Notes under the pieces: model-generated
Databases searched by the model: none
What the model was told of the DNA's origin: nothing
What the model saw: only the letters and a program-made list of their open reading frames with translations
NCBI RefSeq assembly: GCF_018623035.1
Contig: NZ_CP076023.1
Span: forward strand, 1,922,001-1,986,000
Reading direction: 5' to 3'
DNA length: 64,000 nucleotides
Source of the DNA: Cellulomonas dongxiuzhuiae
GTDB lineage: Bacteria; Actinomycetota; Actinomycetes; Actinomycetales; Cellulomonadaceae
Part shown: piece by piece, positions 33,303-42,857 of the stretch
Numbering within the stretch: position 1 is the stretch's first letter
How the letters are laid out: every line of letters begins with the position of its first letter
Program-made: the position numbers and the translations under genes

Positions 33303-34166
33303 GTGGACCTTGCGATCTGGGCCGGCGGACGGCTGCACGCGCCCGACGAGCCGGTGCTCACCGCCGTCGACCACGGGCTCACCGTGGGTGACGGGGTGTT
33401 CGAGACCTGCGCCGTGCACCGCGGTGCCGCCTTCGCGCTCACGCGCCACCTCGCTCGCCTCGAGGCGTCGGCCCACGGGCTCGGCCTGCCGCCCCTGCCG
33501 ATGGACGAGGTGCGCGAGGGCGTCCGCGCGGTGCTCCGGGCCGCGGGCGAGCACGCGGGACGCCTCCGCATCACCGTCACGGGCGGACCGGGCCCCCTGG
33601 GCTCGCACCGCTACCCGGACGACGAGGTGCGCCCCACGGTGGTCGTCGTGGCAGGTCCTGCCACGGTGTCCGACGTCGCGCGTGCCGTGCGCGTCCCGTG
33701 GGTGCGCAACGAGCGCTCGCCGCTCGCGGGGCTCAAGACCACGTCGTACGGCGAGAACGTCGTCGCGCTCGCACGGGCGCGTGAGCGCGGTGCCGACGAG
33801 GCACTGCTGGCCGACACCCGCGGACGCCTGAGCGAGGGGACCGGGTCCAACGTCTTCGTCGAGCTCGGCGGCGAGCTGCTCACGCCGTCCCTCGAGACCG
33901 GGGCGCTCGCGGGCGTCACACGTGCCCTGCTGCTGCTGTGGGGCGCCGAGGCGGGTCTCCCGGTGCGCGAGGCGCGGCCGGACGAGCTGGCGTGGGAGGT
34001 GCTCGACGACGTCGTCGCGGGCCGCGCCCACCTCGCGCTGACGGGATCGGTCCGCAACGTCACGCCCGTCGTGCGCCTCGACGACCACGACGTCGCGGCC
34101 GGTCCGCTGTCCCGGGAGGCCCGGCGGCTGTTCCTCGCGCGGCTGGACGACGACGTCGACCCCTGA
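33303..34166 (+). CDS. Aminotransferase class IV (aminodeoxychorismate lyase / branched-chain type)
   Basis: 287-residue PLP fold-type IV enzyme. VDHGLTVGDGVFET near residue 25, the PLP-lysine segment GLKTTSYGENV near 145 and EGTGSNVF near 180 are the family motifs. 4-amino-4-deoxychorismate lyase (folate/pABA synthesis) is the likeliest role, but D-amino-acid or branched-chain aminotransferases share these motifs. GTG start has no clear Shine-Dalgarno. Confidence 0.82.
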   Translation: MDLAIWAGGRLHAPDEPVLTAVDHGLTVGDGVFETCAVHRGAAFALTRHLARLEASAHGLGLPPLPMDEVREGVRAVLRAAGEHAGRLRITVTGGPGPLGSHRYPDDEVRPTVVVVAGPATVSDVARAVRVPWVRNERSPLAGLKTTSYGENVVALARARERGADEALLADTRGRLSEGTGSNVFVELGGELLTPSLETGALAGVTRALLLLWGAEAGLPVREARPDELAWEVLDDVVAGRAHLALTGSVRNVTPVVRLDDHDVAAGPLSREARRLFLARLDDDVDP

Positions 34167-34201
34167 TCGCGTCGTCCGTCGGGGTGCGCCCCGACGCACG
34201 A

Positions 34202-34230
34202 CGGCCGGCCCCGCGTCGCGGGACCGGCCG
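34202..34230. terminator. Bidirectional hairpin between convergent genes
   Basis: Stem 34202-34214 with 34218-34230, one mismatch in 13 pairs, loop GTC. It sits between the ends of the aminotransferase (plus) and the SsgA-like gene (minus) and can serve both. Confidence 0.7.
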
Positions 34231-34256
34231 GCAGCCGTGGTGGTGACGCCCGAGGA

Positions 34257-34685
34257 TCAGGCGGTGAGGAGAGCCGCGATGAGCGCGGTGATCTCGCCCT
34301 CCATCTTGTCCGACTCGCTGCCGATGGGCACGAGCGCCTCGGTCGCGGCGATGAACCGCAGGAGAGGCTCCGTCGGCGCCGCGAGCAGCGCGCTGCCCTC
34401 CACGCCGGAGAGCGACACGAGGGTGTAGTCGGGGTCGTCGTCGCGCCACACCTGCACGTCGCCCGTGCCGGCCGGTGCGTCGGCGACCGCGTGCACGCCC
34501 TGGGCCAGCAGCTCGCGGCCGAGGAGCCAGGTCGACATCGTGTGGGCGCCGGTGAAGACGGCGCGCACCGTGTACGGGTCGGTGGTGCGGAAGCACATCT
34601 CTGCCGACACCGGGATGACGGTCGCGTCGGACCCGATGAGCTGCATGGCAACGACCTCGATGACGTCGTACGACGTATCCGCCAT
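34257..34685 (-). CDS. SsgA-family sporulation/cell-division regulator-like protein
   Basis: 142 residues resembling Streptomyces SsgA-like proteins: PVSAEMCFRTTDPYTVRAVF, WLLGRELLAQG, GTGDVQVWRDDD and the GSALLAAPTEPLLRF segment. SsgA/SsgB position division machinery (FtsZ) in sporulating actinomycetes. ATG at 34685 with AGGAGG five to ten bases upstream; the longer frame is rejected. It stands alone with a ~355-base upstream region, consistent with individual regulation. Its role in a probably non-sporulating cell is unknown. Confidence 0.85.
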   Translation of the reverse strand: MADTSYDVIEVVAMQLIGSDATVIPVSAEMCFRTTDPYTVRAVFTGAHTMSTWLLGRELLAQGVHAVADAPAGTGDVQVWRDDDPDYTLVSLSGVEGSALLAAPTEPLLRFIAATEALVPIGSESDKMEGEITALIAALLTA

Positions 34686-35040
34686 CGGGTCCTCCTGTCG
34701 CATGGTGGGGCCCCGATCGGGCCGTGAGGTCACATCATGGCAGGACGGATGTCCCATTGGACCGATGCTCGGGCACAGTTCACCCGCCCGGACCCTTTCA
34801 GGTGGTATGGAAAACGTTGCACATCGCTCTCCCGGGCGCCGAAGGCGACATTTCACCCCGTTTGCCGCGGCTTGGCGGCTGCGGTTGCGCTGCCGGGCCG
34901 CTCGTCGCGACGTGAGGTCCGCCGGTTCGGAGATCGGCCCGGCGTCCGCTAGCATCGTCTCCCGTGCCGCCTACGGGTGGTCCGCACGACTCCTGCCCAC
35001 GGGCCGGTGCAGGCGGGCACACGTGGCCGGCGCAGGCAGC
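34686..35040. promoter_or_regulatory. Intergenic region between ssgA-like gene and tRNA-Val
   Basis: 355 bases without a gene, with a locally AT-richer part around 34790-34870. On the plus strand TTCGGA (34926-34931) and TAGCAT (34950-34955), 18 bases apart, could drive the tRNA-Val ~85 bases further on. I do not find a convincing promoter for the ssgA-like gene. Confidence 0.35.
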
Positions 35041-35112
35041 GGGCGATTGGCTCAGTGGTAGAGCGCCTCGTTCACACCGAGGAGGTCACTGGTTCGAACC
35101 CAGTATCGCCCA
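35041..35112 (+). tRNA. tRNA-Val (CAC)
   Basis: 72 nt. Acceptor GGGCGAT/ATCGCCC with discriminator A, anticodon stem CCTCG/CGAGG and loop TTCACAC giving CAC, T-arm GGTTCGAACC. CCA is not encoded. Shares acceptor and T-arm with the GAC isoacceptor on the other strand 2.1 kb away. Confidence 0.95.
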
Positions 35113-35118
35113 CCCGCA

Positions 35119-35149
35119 CGAACGCCCCCGGCTGAGCCGGGGGCGTTCG
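35119..35149 (+). terminator. Hairpin terminator of tRNA-Val (CAC)
   Basis: Perfect 14-bp stem (35119-35132 with 35136-35149), loop TGA, ending CGTTCGTCGTT, seven bases after the tRNA. Confidence 0.88.
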
Positions 35150-35191
35150 TCGTTCCAGGTGAGCGCGTCGTCGGCGTGCCAGACTCGCAGC

Positions 35192-37258
35192 GTGGACTTC
35201 CTCTCGGCCTACTCCCACGGGTTCGCACGGGTCGCCGCGTGCACCGTGCCCGTCACCGTCGCGGACCCGGCGCGCAACGCGGCTGCCGTGATCGACGCCG
35301 CCCGCGCGTGCCACGACGACGGCGTCGCGGTCGCCGTGCTCCCGGAGCTGTGCCTGTCCGGCTACGCGATCGACGACCTCTTCCTGCAGGACACGCTGCT
35401 CGACGCCGTGCGGGCGGCCCTCGACGAGGTCGTCGCCGCGTCGAGGGACCTCCGTCCCGTGCTGGTCGTCGGGGCGCCTCTCGCGCACGGCAACCGGGTG
35501 CTCAACGTCGCGGTCGTCATCCACCGCGGACGCGTGCTGGGCGTCGCACCCAAGTCCTACGTGCCGACCTACCGCGAGTTCTACGAGCGCCGCTGGTTCG
35601 GGCCCGGTGACGACGTGCGCGGCACGGTCACGGTCGCGGGCCAGGAGGCCCCGATCGGGCCCGACCTGCTGTTCGCCGCGACCGACGTCCCCGGCCTCGT
35701 CGTGCACGTCGAGGTCTGCGAGGACATGTGGGTGCCCGTCCCGCCGAGCGCGACCGCCGCGCTCGCCGGCGCGACGGTGCTCGTCAACCTGTCGTCCAGC
35801 CCCATCACGGTCGGACGCGCCGAGGACCGCCGGCTGCTCGTGCGCTCGGCGTCCGCGCGGTGCCAGGCGGCCTACGTCTACGCGGCCGCCGGTGCGGGGG
35901 AGTCGACGACGGACCTGTCGTGGGACGGCCAGACGCTGCTGTACGAGCTGGGGGAGCTGCTCGCGGAGGGTGAGCGGTTCGTCGACGGCACCGTCGTGAC
36001 GGTCGCGGACGTCGACCTGGACCGGGTGCGCCAGGAGCGGCTGCGCATGGGCACCTTCGACGACAACCGCCGCACCCTCGGCATGGCACCCGCCGGCGCC
36101 TCGCACCGCACGGTCCGGTTCACGGTCGATCCGCCGACCGGCGACATCGGGCTGCGGCGCGCGGTCGACCGCTTCCCCTTCGTCCCCGACGACCCGCAGC
36201 GCCTCGCGCTCGACTGCTACGAGGCCTACAACATCCAGGTCAGCGGGCTCGAGCAGCGGCTGCGCGCGGTCGGCGACGCCAAGGTGGTCATCGGGGTGTC
36301 CGGTGGCCTGGACTCGACGCATGCGCTGATCGTCGCGGCGAACGCCATGGACCGTCTCGGCCGGCCGCGCAGCGACATCCTGGCCTTCACGATGCCGGGC
36401 TTCGCGACGTCCGACGTGACGCGCAGCAGCGCGCTCGCCCTGATGGAGTCCCTGGGCACGACGGCCGAGACGCTCGACATCCGGCCCGCGGCCCGGCAGA
36501 TGCTCGCCGACCTCGGTCACCCCGCCGGTGCCGGCGAGGAGGTCTACGACGTCACCTTCGAGAACGTGCAGGCCGGCCTGCGGACCGACTACCTGTTCCG
36601 CGCGGCGAACCAGCGCGGCGGGATCGTGCTCGGCACGGGCGACCTGTCGGAGCTCGCGCTCGGGTGGTGCACGTACGGCGTGGGCGACCAGATGTCGCAC
36701 TACGCGGTCAACGCGGGCGTGCCCAAGACCCTCATCCAGCACCTCATCCGGTGGGTCGTGTCCGAGGGCCACTTCGACGAGGCCACCAACGAGGTCCTGC
36801 TGCGGGTCGTCGAGCAGGAGATCTCCCCGGAGCTGGTGCCGGCGCGCGAGGGCGAGCCGGTCCAGTCGACCGAGTCGACGATCGGCCCGTACGCGCTGCA
36901 CGACTTCGCGCTCTTCCAGGTGCTGCGCCACGGCACGCGGCCGAGCAAGATCGCCTTCCTCGCGTGGCACGCGTGGCACGACGCGCAGGCGGGTGCGTGG
37001 CCGCCGGCGTGGCCGGACCACCGTCGTCCCGCGTACGACCTGCCTGCCGTCCGCCGCTGGCTCGAGGTGTTCCTGCGGCGGTTCTTCGCGAGCCAGTTCA
37101 AGCGGTCGGCGCTGCCCAACGGGCCGAAGGTCAGCGCGGGCGGCACGATGTCGCCCCGCGGGGACTGGCGCATGCCGTCGGACGCGTCGGTGGCGGCGTG
37201 GCTGGCCGAGCTCGAGGCGCACGTCCCGCACGACCTGCCGACCCACGGGTCCGCCTGA
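35192..37258 (+). CDS. nadE: Glutamine-hydrolysing NAD+ synthase
   Basis: 688 residues, last step of NAD synthesis (deamido-NAD plus glutamine and ATP). The N-terminal nitrilase-like glutaminase (~1-290) shows the Glu-Lys-Cys triad in LPELCLSGY, the [14 protein letters not shown] segment and EVCEDMW; the C-terminal synthetase has the ATP-pyrophosphatase loop [11 protein letters not shown] near 370 and [12 protein letters not shown]. Length fits the mycobacterial enzyme. GTG at 35192 lacks a Shine-Dalgarno and has CAGACT six bases before it, suggesting a leaderless mRNA. Confidence 0.95.
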   Translation: MDFLSAYSHGFARVAACTVPVTVADPARNAAAVIDAARACHDDGVAVAVLPELCLSGYAIDDLFLQDTLLDAVRAALDEVVAASRDLRPVLVVGAPLAHGNRVLNVAVVIHRGRVLGVAPKSYVPTYREFYERRWFGPGDDVRGTVTVAGQEAPIGPDLLFAATDVPGLVVHVEVCEDMWVPVPPSATAALAGATVLVNLSSSPITVGRAEDRRLLVRSASARCQAAYVYAAAGAGESTTDLSWDGQTLLYELGELLAEGERFVDGTVVTVADVDLDRVRQERLRMGTFDDNRRTLGMAPAGASHRTVRFTVDPPTGDIGLRRAVDRFPFVPDDPQRLALDCYEAYNIQVSGLEQRLRAVGDAKVVIGVSGGLDSTHALIVAANAMDRLGRPRSDILAFTMPGFATSDVTRSSALALMESLGTTAETLDIRPAARQMLADLGHPAGAGEEVYDVTFENVQAGLRTDYLFRAANQRGGIVLGTGDLSELALGWCTYGVGDQMSHYAVNAGVPKTLIQHLIRWVVSEGHFDEATNEVLLRVVEQEISPELVPAREGEPVQSTESTIGPYALHDFALFQVLRHGTRPSKIAFLAWHAWHDAQAGAWPPAWPDHRRPAYDLPAVRRWLEVFLRRFFASQFKRSALPNGPKVSAGGTMSPRGDWRMPSDASVAAWLAELEAHVPHDLPTHGSA

Positions 37259-37380
37259 CCCGCGCCGGTTATCGGGTCCTGGCGCGGGCCGCGCGGTCGG
37301 TAGCATCGACCACGTCCGTGTCGGCGACCGCCGACCCGCCGCGAGACGCGGCGCGGGCAGACCCGAGGAGCTGGCGCAGC

Positions 37381-39396
37381 GTGCCCGAGCAGATCACCCT
37401 GACCGTCGACGGCGTCGAGACCCCGGTCGCGCAGGGCACGACGGCCACGGAGCTGTTCGCCGAGCGCCGCGACGTCGTCGTCGTGCGTGTCGACGGCGAG
37501 CTGAAGGACCTCGCGCTGCCGCTGCCCGACGGTGCGGTCGTCGAGGCCGTGACCATCGGGTCGCCGGACGGCCTGGCGGTGCTGCGGCACTCGGCCGCCC
37601 ACGTCCTGGCGCAGGCCGTGCAGGAGGTCAACCCGAAGGCCCGGCTCGGCATCGGCCCGCCCATCACCGACGGCTTCTACTACGACTTCGACGTCGAGAC
37701 CCCCTTCACCCCCGAGGACCTCAAGGCCGTCGAGAAGGTCATGGGCCGGATCGTCAAGGAGGGCCAGGCCTTCCGGCGGTGGGACGTCACCGAGGCGGAG
37801 GCCCGCGAGGTGCTGGCCGACGAGCCGTACAAGCTCGAGCTCATCGGCCTCAAGGGCTCGGCGTCGGACGCGGCCGAGGGCGCGTCGGTCGAGGTGGGCC
37901 TCGGCGGGCTGTCGATCTACCAGAACGTGCGTGGGGCCGGGCGCGAGTCCGAGACCGTCGTGTGGCAGGACCTGTGCCGCGGACCGCACCTGCCCAGCAC
38001 CCGGCTCATCGGCAACGGGTTCCAGATCACCCGGTCCGCCGCCGCCTACTGGCGCGGCTCGGAGAAGAACCCCCAGCTGCAGCGCGTCTACGGGACCGCG
38101 TGGCCGAGCAAGGACGAGCTCAAGGCGTACCTCGAGCGCGTCGCCGAGGCGGAGCGGCGCGACCACCGCCGCCTGGGCAGCGAGCTCGACCTCTTCTCCT
38201 TCCCGGAGGAGATCGGCTCGGGCCTGTCGGTGTTCCACCCCAAGGGCGGGATCATCCGCATGGAGATGGAGGAGTACTCGCGCCGCCGCCACGTGCAGGC
38301 GGGGTACTCGTTCGTCAACACGCCGCACATCACCAAGGAGCAGCTGTTCCAGGTGTCGGGCCACCTCGACTGGTACGCCGACGGCATGTACCCGCCGATG
38401 CAGCTGGACGAGGAGCGCGACGCCGACGGGCACGTGAAGCGGGCGGGGCAGAACTACTACCTCAAGCCCATGAACTGCCCCATGCACAACCTGATCTTCC
38501 GCTCGCGCGGGCGCTCGTACCGCGAGCTGCCGCTGCGGCTCTTCGAGTTCGGCACCGTGTACCGGTACGAGAAGTCGGGCGTCGTGCACGGCATGACCCG
38601 CGGGCGCGGCTTCACCCAGGACGACGCGCACATCTACTGCACGCGGGAGCAGATGCAGGGCGAGCTCACCAGCCTGCTCACGTTCGTCCTCGACCTGCTC
38701 AAGGACTACGGGCTCGACGACTTCTACCTGGAGCTGTCGACGCGCAACCCCGAGAAGTCGGTCGGCTCCGACGAGGTCTGGGAGGAGGCGACCGAGACGC
38801 TGCGTGCCGTCGCGGAGGCGTCGGGGCTCGACCTCGTGCCCGACCCGGGCGGCGCGGCGTTCTACGGCCCCAAGATCTCCGTGCAGGCCAAGGACGCCAT
38901 CGGCCGCACCTGGCAGATGTCGACGATCCAGCTCGACTTCAACCTGCCCGAGCGGTTCGAGCTCGAGTACACGGCGCCCGACGGCAGCCGGCAGCGGCCC
39001 GTCATGATCCACCGCGCCCTCTTCGGGTCCATCGAGCGCTTCTTCGCCGTGCTCACCGAGCACTACGCCGGCGCGTTCCCGGCCTGGCTCGCGCCCGTCC
39101 AGGTGCTCGCCGTGCCCGTCGCCGAGCCGTTCGAGCCGTACCTGGACGAGGTGGTCGCGCGGCTGCGGGCCCAGGGGATCCGCGCCGAGGTCGACCGGTC
39201 CGACGACCGCTTCGGCAAGAAGATCCGCAACGCCTCCACGCAGAAGATCCCGTTCGTGCTCATCGCGGGCGGCGAGGACGCCGAGGCCGGTGCCGTGTCG
39301 TTCCGCTACCGCGACGGCCGCCAGGACAACGGCGTGCCCGTGGACGAGGCGGTCGAGCGGATCGTCTCCGCCGTGCGCGACCGCGTCCAGGTCTGA
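37381..39396 (+). CDS. thrS: Threonyl-tRNA synthetase
   Basis: 671-residue class II synthetase. TGS domain (~1-65), second additional domain, then the catalytic core with the zinc-site segment PMNCPMHN near 360, motif 2 ([18 protein letters not shown]) and motif 3 ([11 protein letters not shown]), followed by an anticodon-binding domain. GTG start at 37381 with GAGGAG at ~37365-37370. A TAGCAT at 37301-37306 is a possible -10. No T-box-like leader is visible in the 122-base gap. Confidence 0.96.
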   Translation: MPEQITLTVDGVETPVAQGTTATELFAERRDVVVVRVDGELKDLALPLPDGAVVEAVTIGSPDGLAVLRHSAAHVLAQAVQEVNPKARLGIGPPITDGFYYDFDVETPFTPEDLKAVEKVMGRIVKEGQAFRRWDVTEAEAREVLADEPYKLELIGLKGSASDAAEGASVEVGLGGLSIYQNVRGAGRESETVVWQDLCRGPHLPSTRLIGNGFQITRSAAAYWRGSEKNPQLQRVYGTAWPSKDELKAYLERVAEAERRDHRRLGSELDLFSFPEEIGSGLSVFHPKGGIIRMEMEEYSRRRHVQAGYSFVNTPHITKEQLFQVSGHLDWYADGMYPPMQLDEERDADGHVKRAGQNYYLKPMNCPMHNLIFRSRGRSYRELPLRLFEFGTVYRYEKSGVVHGMTRGRGFTQDDAHIYCTREQMQGELTSLLTFVLDLLKDYGLDDFYLELSTRNPEKSVGSDEVWEEATETLRAVAEASGLDLVPDPGGAAFYGPKISVQAKDAIGRTWQMSTIQLDFNLPERFELEYTAPDGSRQRPVMIHRALFGSIERFFAVLTEHYAGAFPAWLAPVQVLAVPVAEPFEPYLDEVVARLRAQGIRAEVDRSDDRFGKKIRNASTQKIPFVLIAGGEDAEAGAVSFRYRDGRQDNGVPVDEAVERIVSAVRDRVQV

Positions 39397-39399
39397 GCC

Positions 39400-39972
39400 G
39401 TGGCCTCGTCCGACGACGTCGAGGTCGAGTCCGCCGGTGCCTTCGCGGGTGAGCCGGACGGGCTCGACCGGCTGTGGACGCCGCACCGCATGGCGTACAT
39501 CGGCGGGCAGGACAAGCCCGCCGACGACGCACCCGGTGACGGCTGCCCGTTCTGCCGCATCCCCACGCTGCCGGACGAGCAGGGGCTGGTCGTGCACCGC
39601 GGCGAGGTCGCGTACGTCGTGATGAATCTCTACCCGTACAACTCCGGGCACCTGCTCGTCTGCCCCTACCGGCACGTCGCGGACTACACCGAGCTCACCG
39701 AGGCCGAGGTGCAGGAGGTCGCCGCGCTCACGCGGACCGCGATGCGCGTCGTGCGGCAGGTCATGACGCCCGACGGCTTCAACCTCGGCATGAACCAGGG
39801 CCAGGTCGCCGGTGCGGGCATCCAGGCGCACCTGCACCAGCACGTCGTCCCGCGCTGGGGCGGCGACGCGAACTTCCTGCCGATCGTCGCGCGCACGCGT
39901 GCGCTGCCGGCGCTGCTGGGCGACACCCGGGCGGCCCTCGCGGACGCCTGGCCCGTCACGACGAAGGGATGA
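39400..39972 (+). CDS. HIT-family nucleotide phosphorylase/hydrolase (Ap4A type)
   Basis: 190 residues with the HIT active site HLHQHVVPR near 145 and an N-terminal CPFC pair. The position between thrS and pgsA matches M. tuberculosis Rv2613c, described as a diadenosine tetraphosphate phosphorylase. GTG start three bases after the thrS stop, so thrS, this gene and pgsA form one operon. Confidence 0.88.
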   Translation: MASSDDVEVESAGAFAGEPDGLDRLWTPHRMAYIGGQDKPADDAPGDGCPFCRIPTLPDEQGLVVHRGEVAYVVMNLYPYNSGHLLVCPYRHVADYTELTEAEVQEVAALTRTAMRVVRQVMTPDGFNLGMNQGQVAGAGIQAHLHQHVVPRWGGDANFLPIVARTRALPALLGDTRAALADAWPVTTKG

Positions 39973-39979
39973 CCGACCC

Positions 39980-40591
39980 GTGCTGAGCCGACTGCGCGGC
40001 GTGATGACGCGGCTGTGGACGCCGCTCGCCGACGCGCTCCTGCGAGCCGGGGTGAGTCCGGACGCCGTGACCATCGCGGGGACCTTCGCCGTGGTCGTCA
40101 CCGCGCTGTGGGCGTTCCCGACGGGCCACCTGCTCCTCGGCGGGTTGCTCATCGCCGTCTTCACGCTCACCGACTCGATCGACGGCGTGATGGCACGGCG
40201 GTCGGGCCGCAGCGGGCCGTGGGGCGCCTTCCTCGACTCGACCCTCGACCGGTTCGGCGACGGCGCGATCTTCGCGGGGCTCGTGCTCTGGTACATCGGT
40301 GCGGGCGACTCGCGCCCCGACGCCGTGCTCGCGCTGGCGTGCCTCGTGCTGGGCTCGATCGTGCCCTACGCACGCGCTCGCGCGGAGGGTCTCGGCATGA
40401 CGGCGGCGGTCGGCATCGCCGAACGGGCCGACCGGCTGTTCGCCGTGCTCGCCGCGACGGTCCTCGTCGGGGCCGGGGCGCCCGACGTCGTCATGACGGT
40501 CGTGCTCGCGCTGCTGACGGTGGCCTCGGCGGTGACGGTCGTGCAGCGCATGGCGACCGTCCGGCGCCAGGTCCGGCAGGCGGCGCCGTGA
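39980..40591 (+). CDS. pgsA: Phosphatidylinositol phosphate synthase (CDP-alcohol phosphatidyltransferase)
   Basis: 203-residue integral membrane enzyme joining CDP-diacylglycerol to inositol-phosphate. The family motif DX2DGX2ARX8GX3DX3D is complete (DSIDGVMAR, then GAFLDSTLD near residues 60-85), and about six hydrophobic helices follow. GTG at 39980 has GAAGGGA ten bases upstream; ATG at 40004 is possible. Neighbours (PIM acyltransferase, PimA) identify the lipid as phosphatidylinositol rather than phosphatidylglycerol. Confidence 0.9.
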   Translation: MLSRLRGVMTRLWTPLADALLRAGVSPDAVTIAGTFAVVVTALWAFPTGHLLLGGLLIAVFTLTDSIDGVMARRSGRSGPWGAFLDSTLDRFGDGAIFAGLVLWYIGAGDSRPDAVLALACLVLGSIVPYARARAEGLGMTAAVGIAERADRLFAVLAATVLVGAGAPDVVMTVVLALLTVASAVTVVQRMATVRRQVRQAAP

Positions 40592-41655
40592 GCGTCGACG
40601 TCGCCCGTGCCTACCACCTCGCGTGGCGCGTCGGCCATCGGCTGCCGGGGGGTCTCGTGCGCGCCGCCATGACGCTGGGTGCGGACGTGGCCTGGTGGCG
40701 GCGGGGCTCCGGCGTGCGGCGCCTCGAGGCCAACCTGGCCCGTGTGCGGCCCGAGCTCGACTCCGGCGCGCTGCGTCGCCTCTCGCGGGCCGGCATGCGC
40801 TCCTACATGCGCTACTTCGGCGAGGCGTTCACGCTGCGCGGGCTGACCCCCGAGCACCTCGCCGCCCGTGTCCGCGTCGAGGGCATGGAGAACCTGCGCC
40901 CCGACCTCGACGCGGGCCGGCAGGTCGTCATCGCGCTCGGGCACATGGGCAACTGGGACCTCGCCGGTGCCTGGGCCGCCGCGCACGTGGCGCCCGTCAC
41001 CACCGTGGCGGAGCGGCTCGAGCCCGAGGAGCTGTTCCAGGAGTTCAGGGCCTTCCGCGAGAGCATCGGCCTGCGGATCGTCCCGCTGACGGGCGAGGGC
41101 GACGTGTTCCGCCGGCTCGTGCGCGTCGCGCGCACCGGCCCGGGCCTGCTGCCCCTGCTCGCCGACCGCGACCTGACGGCCAGGGGGCTCGAGGTCGACC
41201 TGTTCGGGCACCGGGCGCGGGTCGCCGCCGGTCCCGCGGCTCTCGCGGTCACGACGGGTGCCACCCTCGTGCCCGCGTCCATCACCTACGAGCGGCTGCG
41301 CCGCGCGCGGCGACGAGCGGCCGGGGGGCCGTGGGGGATCGTGGTCCGCTTCCACGCCCCGGTGCAGGCCGATCCGGACGCGCCGCGTGCGGAGCGCGTC
41401 CACGCGCTCACGCAGGCGTGGGTGGACGTGGTGGCCGAGCAGATCCACGCGCACCCGCAGGACTGGCACATGCTGCAGCGCGTGTTCGTGGCCGACCTCG
41501 ACCCTGCCCGGGACGCGGCGCGGCGGTCCCCGGGTGCACCGCCGGACGACGGTGCCTGGACCGACGACGGTGCCCGGACCGACGACGGCGCCGGGACCGA
41601 CGGCGGCGCCGGGACCGACGGCGGCGACCCCCTCGACGTCGGGAGCGTGTCGTGA
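40588..41655 (+). CDS. Phosphatidylinositol mannoside acyltransferase (PatA-like)
   Basis: 355 residues of the LpxL/HtrB-like acyltransferase family, acylating the mannose of PIM1/PIM2 at the inner membrane face. The HX4D site is HMGNWD near residue 118; LLADRD follows near 190. GTG overlaps the pgsA stop, and the stop overlaps pimA. The C-terminus carries a 6-residue tandem repeat (DDGAxT) outside the catalytic fold, absent from the usual ~310-residue homologues. Confidence 0.9.
   Translation: MSVDVARAYHLAWRVGHRLPGGLVRAAMTLGADVAWWRRGSGVRRLEANLARVRPELDSGALRRLSRAGMRSYMRYFGEAFTLRGLTPEHLAARVRVEGMENLRPDLDAGRQVVIALGHMGNWDLAGAWAAAHVAPVTTVAERLEPEELFQEFRAFRESIGLRIVPLTGEGDVFRRLVRVARTGPGLLPLLADRDLTARGLEVDLFGHRARVAAGPAALAVTTGATLVPASITYERLRRARRRAAGGPWGIVVRFHAPVQADPDAPRAERVHALTQAWVDVVAEQIHAHPQDWHMLQRVFVADLDPARDAARRSPGAPPDDGAWTDDGARTDDGAGTDGGAGTDGGDPLDVGSVS
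41545..41628 (+). repeat. 18-bp tandem repeat in the PatA-like gene tail
   Basis: Four full 18-bp units and a partial fifth (starts at 41545, 41563, 41581, 41599, 41617) encode DDGAxT/DGGAxT. Units differ at a few third positions and at the fifth codon, so the array is somewhat aged yet in frame. Confidence 0.85.
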
Positions 41656-42857
41656 TCGCGGGGCGTCCCCTGCGGGTGGGGCTCGTGTGCCCCTACTCCT
41701 TCGACGTGCCCGGCGGCGTGCAGTTCCACGTCCGCGACCTCGCGGAGGCGCTCATCGCCCGCGGTCATGAGGTCTCCGTGCTGGCGCCCGCCTCGGACGA
41801 CACCCCCGTGCCGCCCTACCTCGTCGCTGCGGGCCGCGCCGTCCCGGTGCACTACAACGGGTCGGTCGCGCGCATGACGTTCGGACCCGTCACGGCCGGC
41901 CGGGTGCGCCGCTGGCTGGCCGCGGGGCAGTTCGACGTGCTGCACCTGCACGAGCCGGTCACCCCGAGCCTGGGCATGCTCGCGCTGTGGATCGCGGACG
42001 GCCCGGTCGTGGCGACGTTCCACACGTCCCTGGTCCGGTCGCGACCGCTGCAGATGGCGTACCCGCTCGTGCGGCAGTCGCTCGAGAAGATCTCGCTGCG
42101 CATCGCGGTGTCGGAGGACGCGCGCCGCACGCTGGTCGAGCACCTGGGCGGCGACGCGGTCGTCATCCCCAACGGCGTGTGGGTCGACACGTTCGCCGCG
42201 GCGGGCACCGACCCGCGCTGGACCGGTACGCCGCAGGCGCCGACCGTCGCGTTCCTCGGCCGGCTCGACGAGCCCCGCAAGGGCCTGGCGGTCCTGCTGC
42301 GCGCCGTCGCGACCGTGCTCGAGGCGTACCCCGGTGCACGGTTCCTCGTGGCCGGCAGCGGCGAGACCGGCGAGGACCAGGCGCGCGACGTGCTGGGTGA
42401 CCGCGCGTCGGCCGTGGAGTTCCTCGGCGGTGTCAGCGAGGAGGACAAGGCGCGCCTGCTGGCCTCGGCGGACGTGTACTGCGCGCCGCAGACCGGTGGT
42501 GAGAGCTTCGGCATCGTCCTCGTCGAGGCGATGAGCGCCGGCACGACGGTCGTCGCGAGTGACCTGGGCGCCTTCGCACGCGTGCTCGACGACGGCGAGG
42601 CGGGCGTGCTGTTCCGCACGGGTGACCCCGCCGACCTCGCGGCGACGCTCGTGCGCGTGCTGGGCGACCCGGCGCTGCGGACCCGCGTGAGCGAGCACGC
42701 GTCGCGTGTCGTGCGGCGCTACGACTGGTCGGCGGTCACCGACCAGGTGCTCGCGGTGTACGAGATGGCCGTCGACGGCGCGAACGCGCCCGTCGGCGAG
42801 GACCCGTCGTCCCTGCGCGGTGCCCGGTTGATCGAGCTGCGGCGGGGTCGCTCGTGA
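41652..42857 (+). CDS. pimA: Phosphatidylinositol alpha-mannosyltransferase
   Basis: 401-residue GT4 enzyme adding the first mannose from GDP-mannose to phosphatidylinositol. N-terminal CPYSFDVPGGVQFHVRDLA (nucleotide loop GGVQ), the HEPVTPS segment near 100, RLDEPRKG near 200 and the EX7E motif in ESFGIVLVEAMSAG near 285. GTG overlaps the upstream stop (GTGA). Position in the pgsA-patA-pimA order is the same as in mycobacteria. Confidence 0.94.
   Translation: MIAGRPLRVGLVCPYSFDVPGGVQFHVRDLAEALIARGHEVSVLAPASDDTPVPPYLVAAGRAVPVHYNGSVARMTFGPVTAGRVRRWLAAGQFDVLHLHEPVTPSLGMLALWIADGPVVATFHTSLVRSRPLQMAYPLVRQSLEKISLRIAVSEDARRTLVEHLGGDAVVIPNGVWVDTFAAAGTDPRWTGTPQAPTVAFLGRLDEPRKGLAVLLRAVATVLEAYPGARFLVAGSGETGEDQARDVLGDRASAVEFLGGVSEEDKARLLASADVYCAPQTGGESFGIVLVEAMSAGTTVVASDLGAFARVLDDGEAGVLFRTGDPADLAATLVRVLGDPALRTRVSEHASRVVRRYDWSAVTDQVLAVYEMAVDGANAPVGEDPSSLRGARLIELRRGRS

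Noticed and set aside
37259..37380. Possible T-box or other riboswitch before thrS
   Set aside because: No T-box sequence or specifier hairpin is visible in 122 bases.
36528..39452. A 974-codon plus-strand frame across nadE and thrS
   Set aside because: Ser/Arg-rich shadow translation of two well-supported genes.
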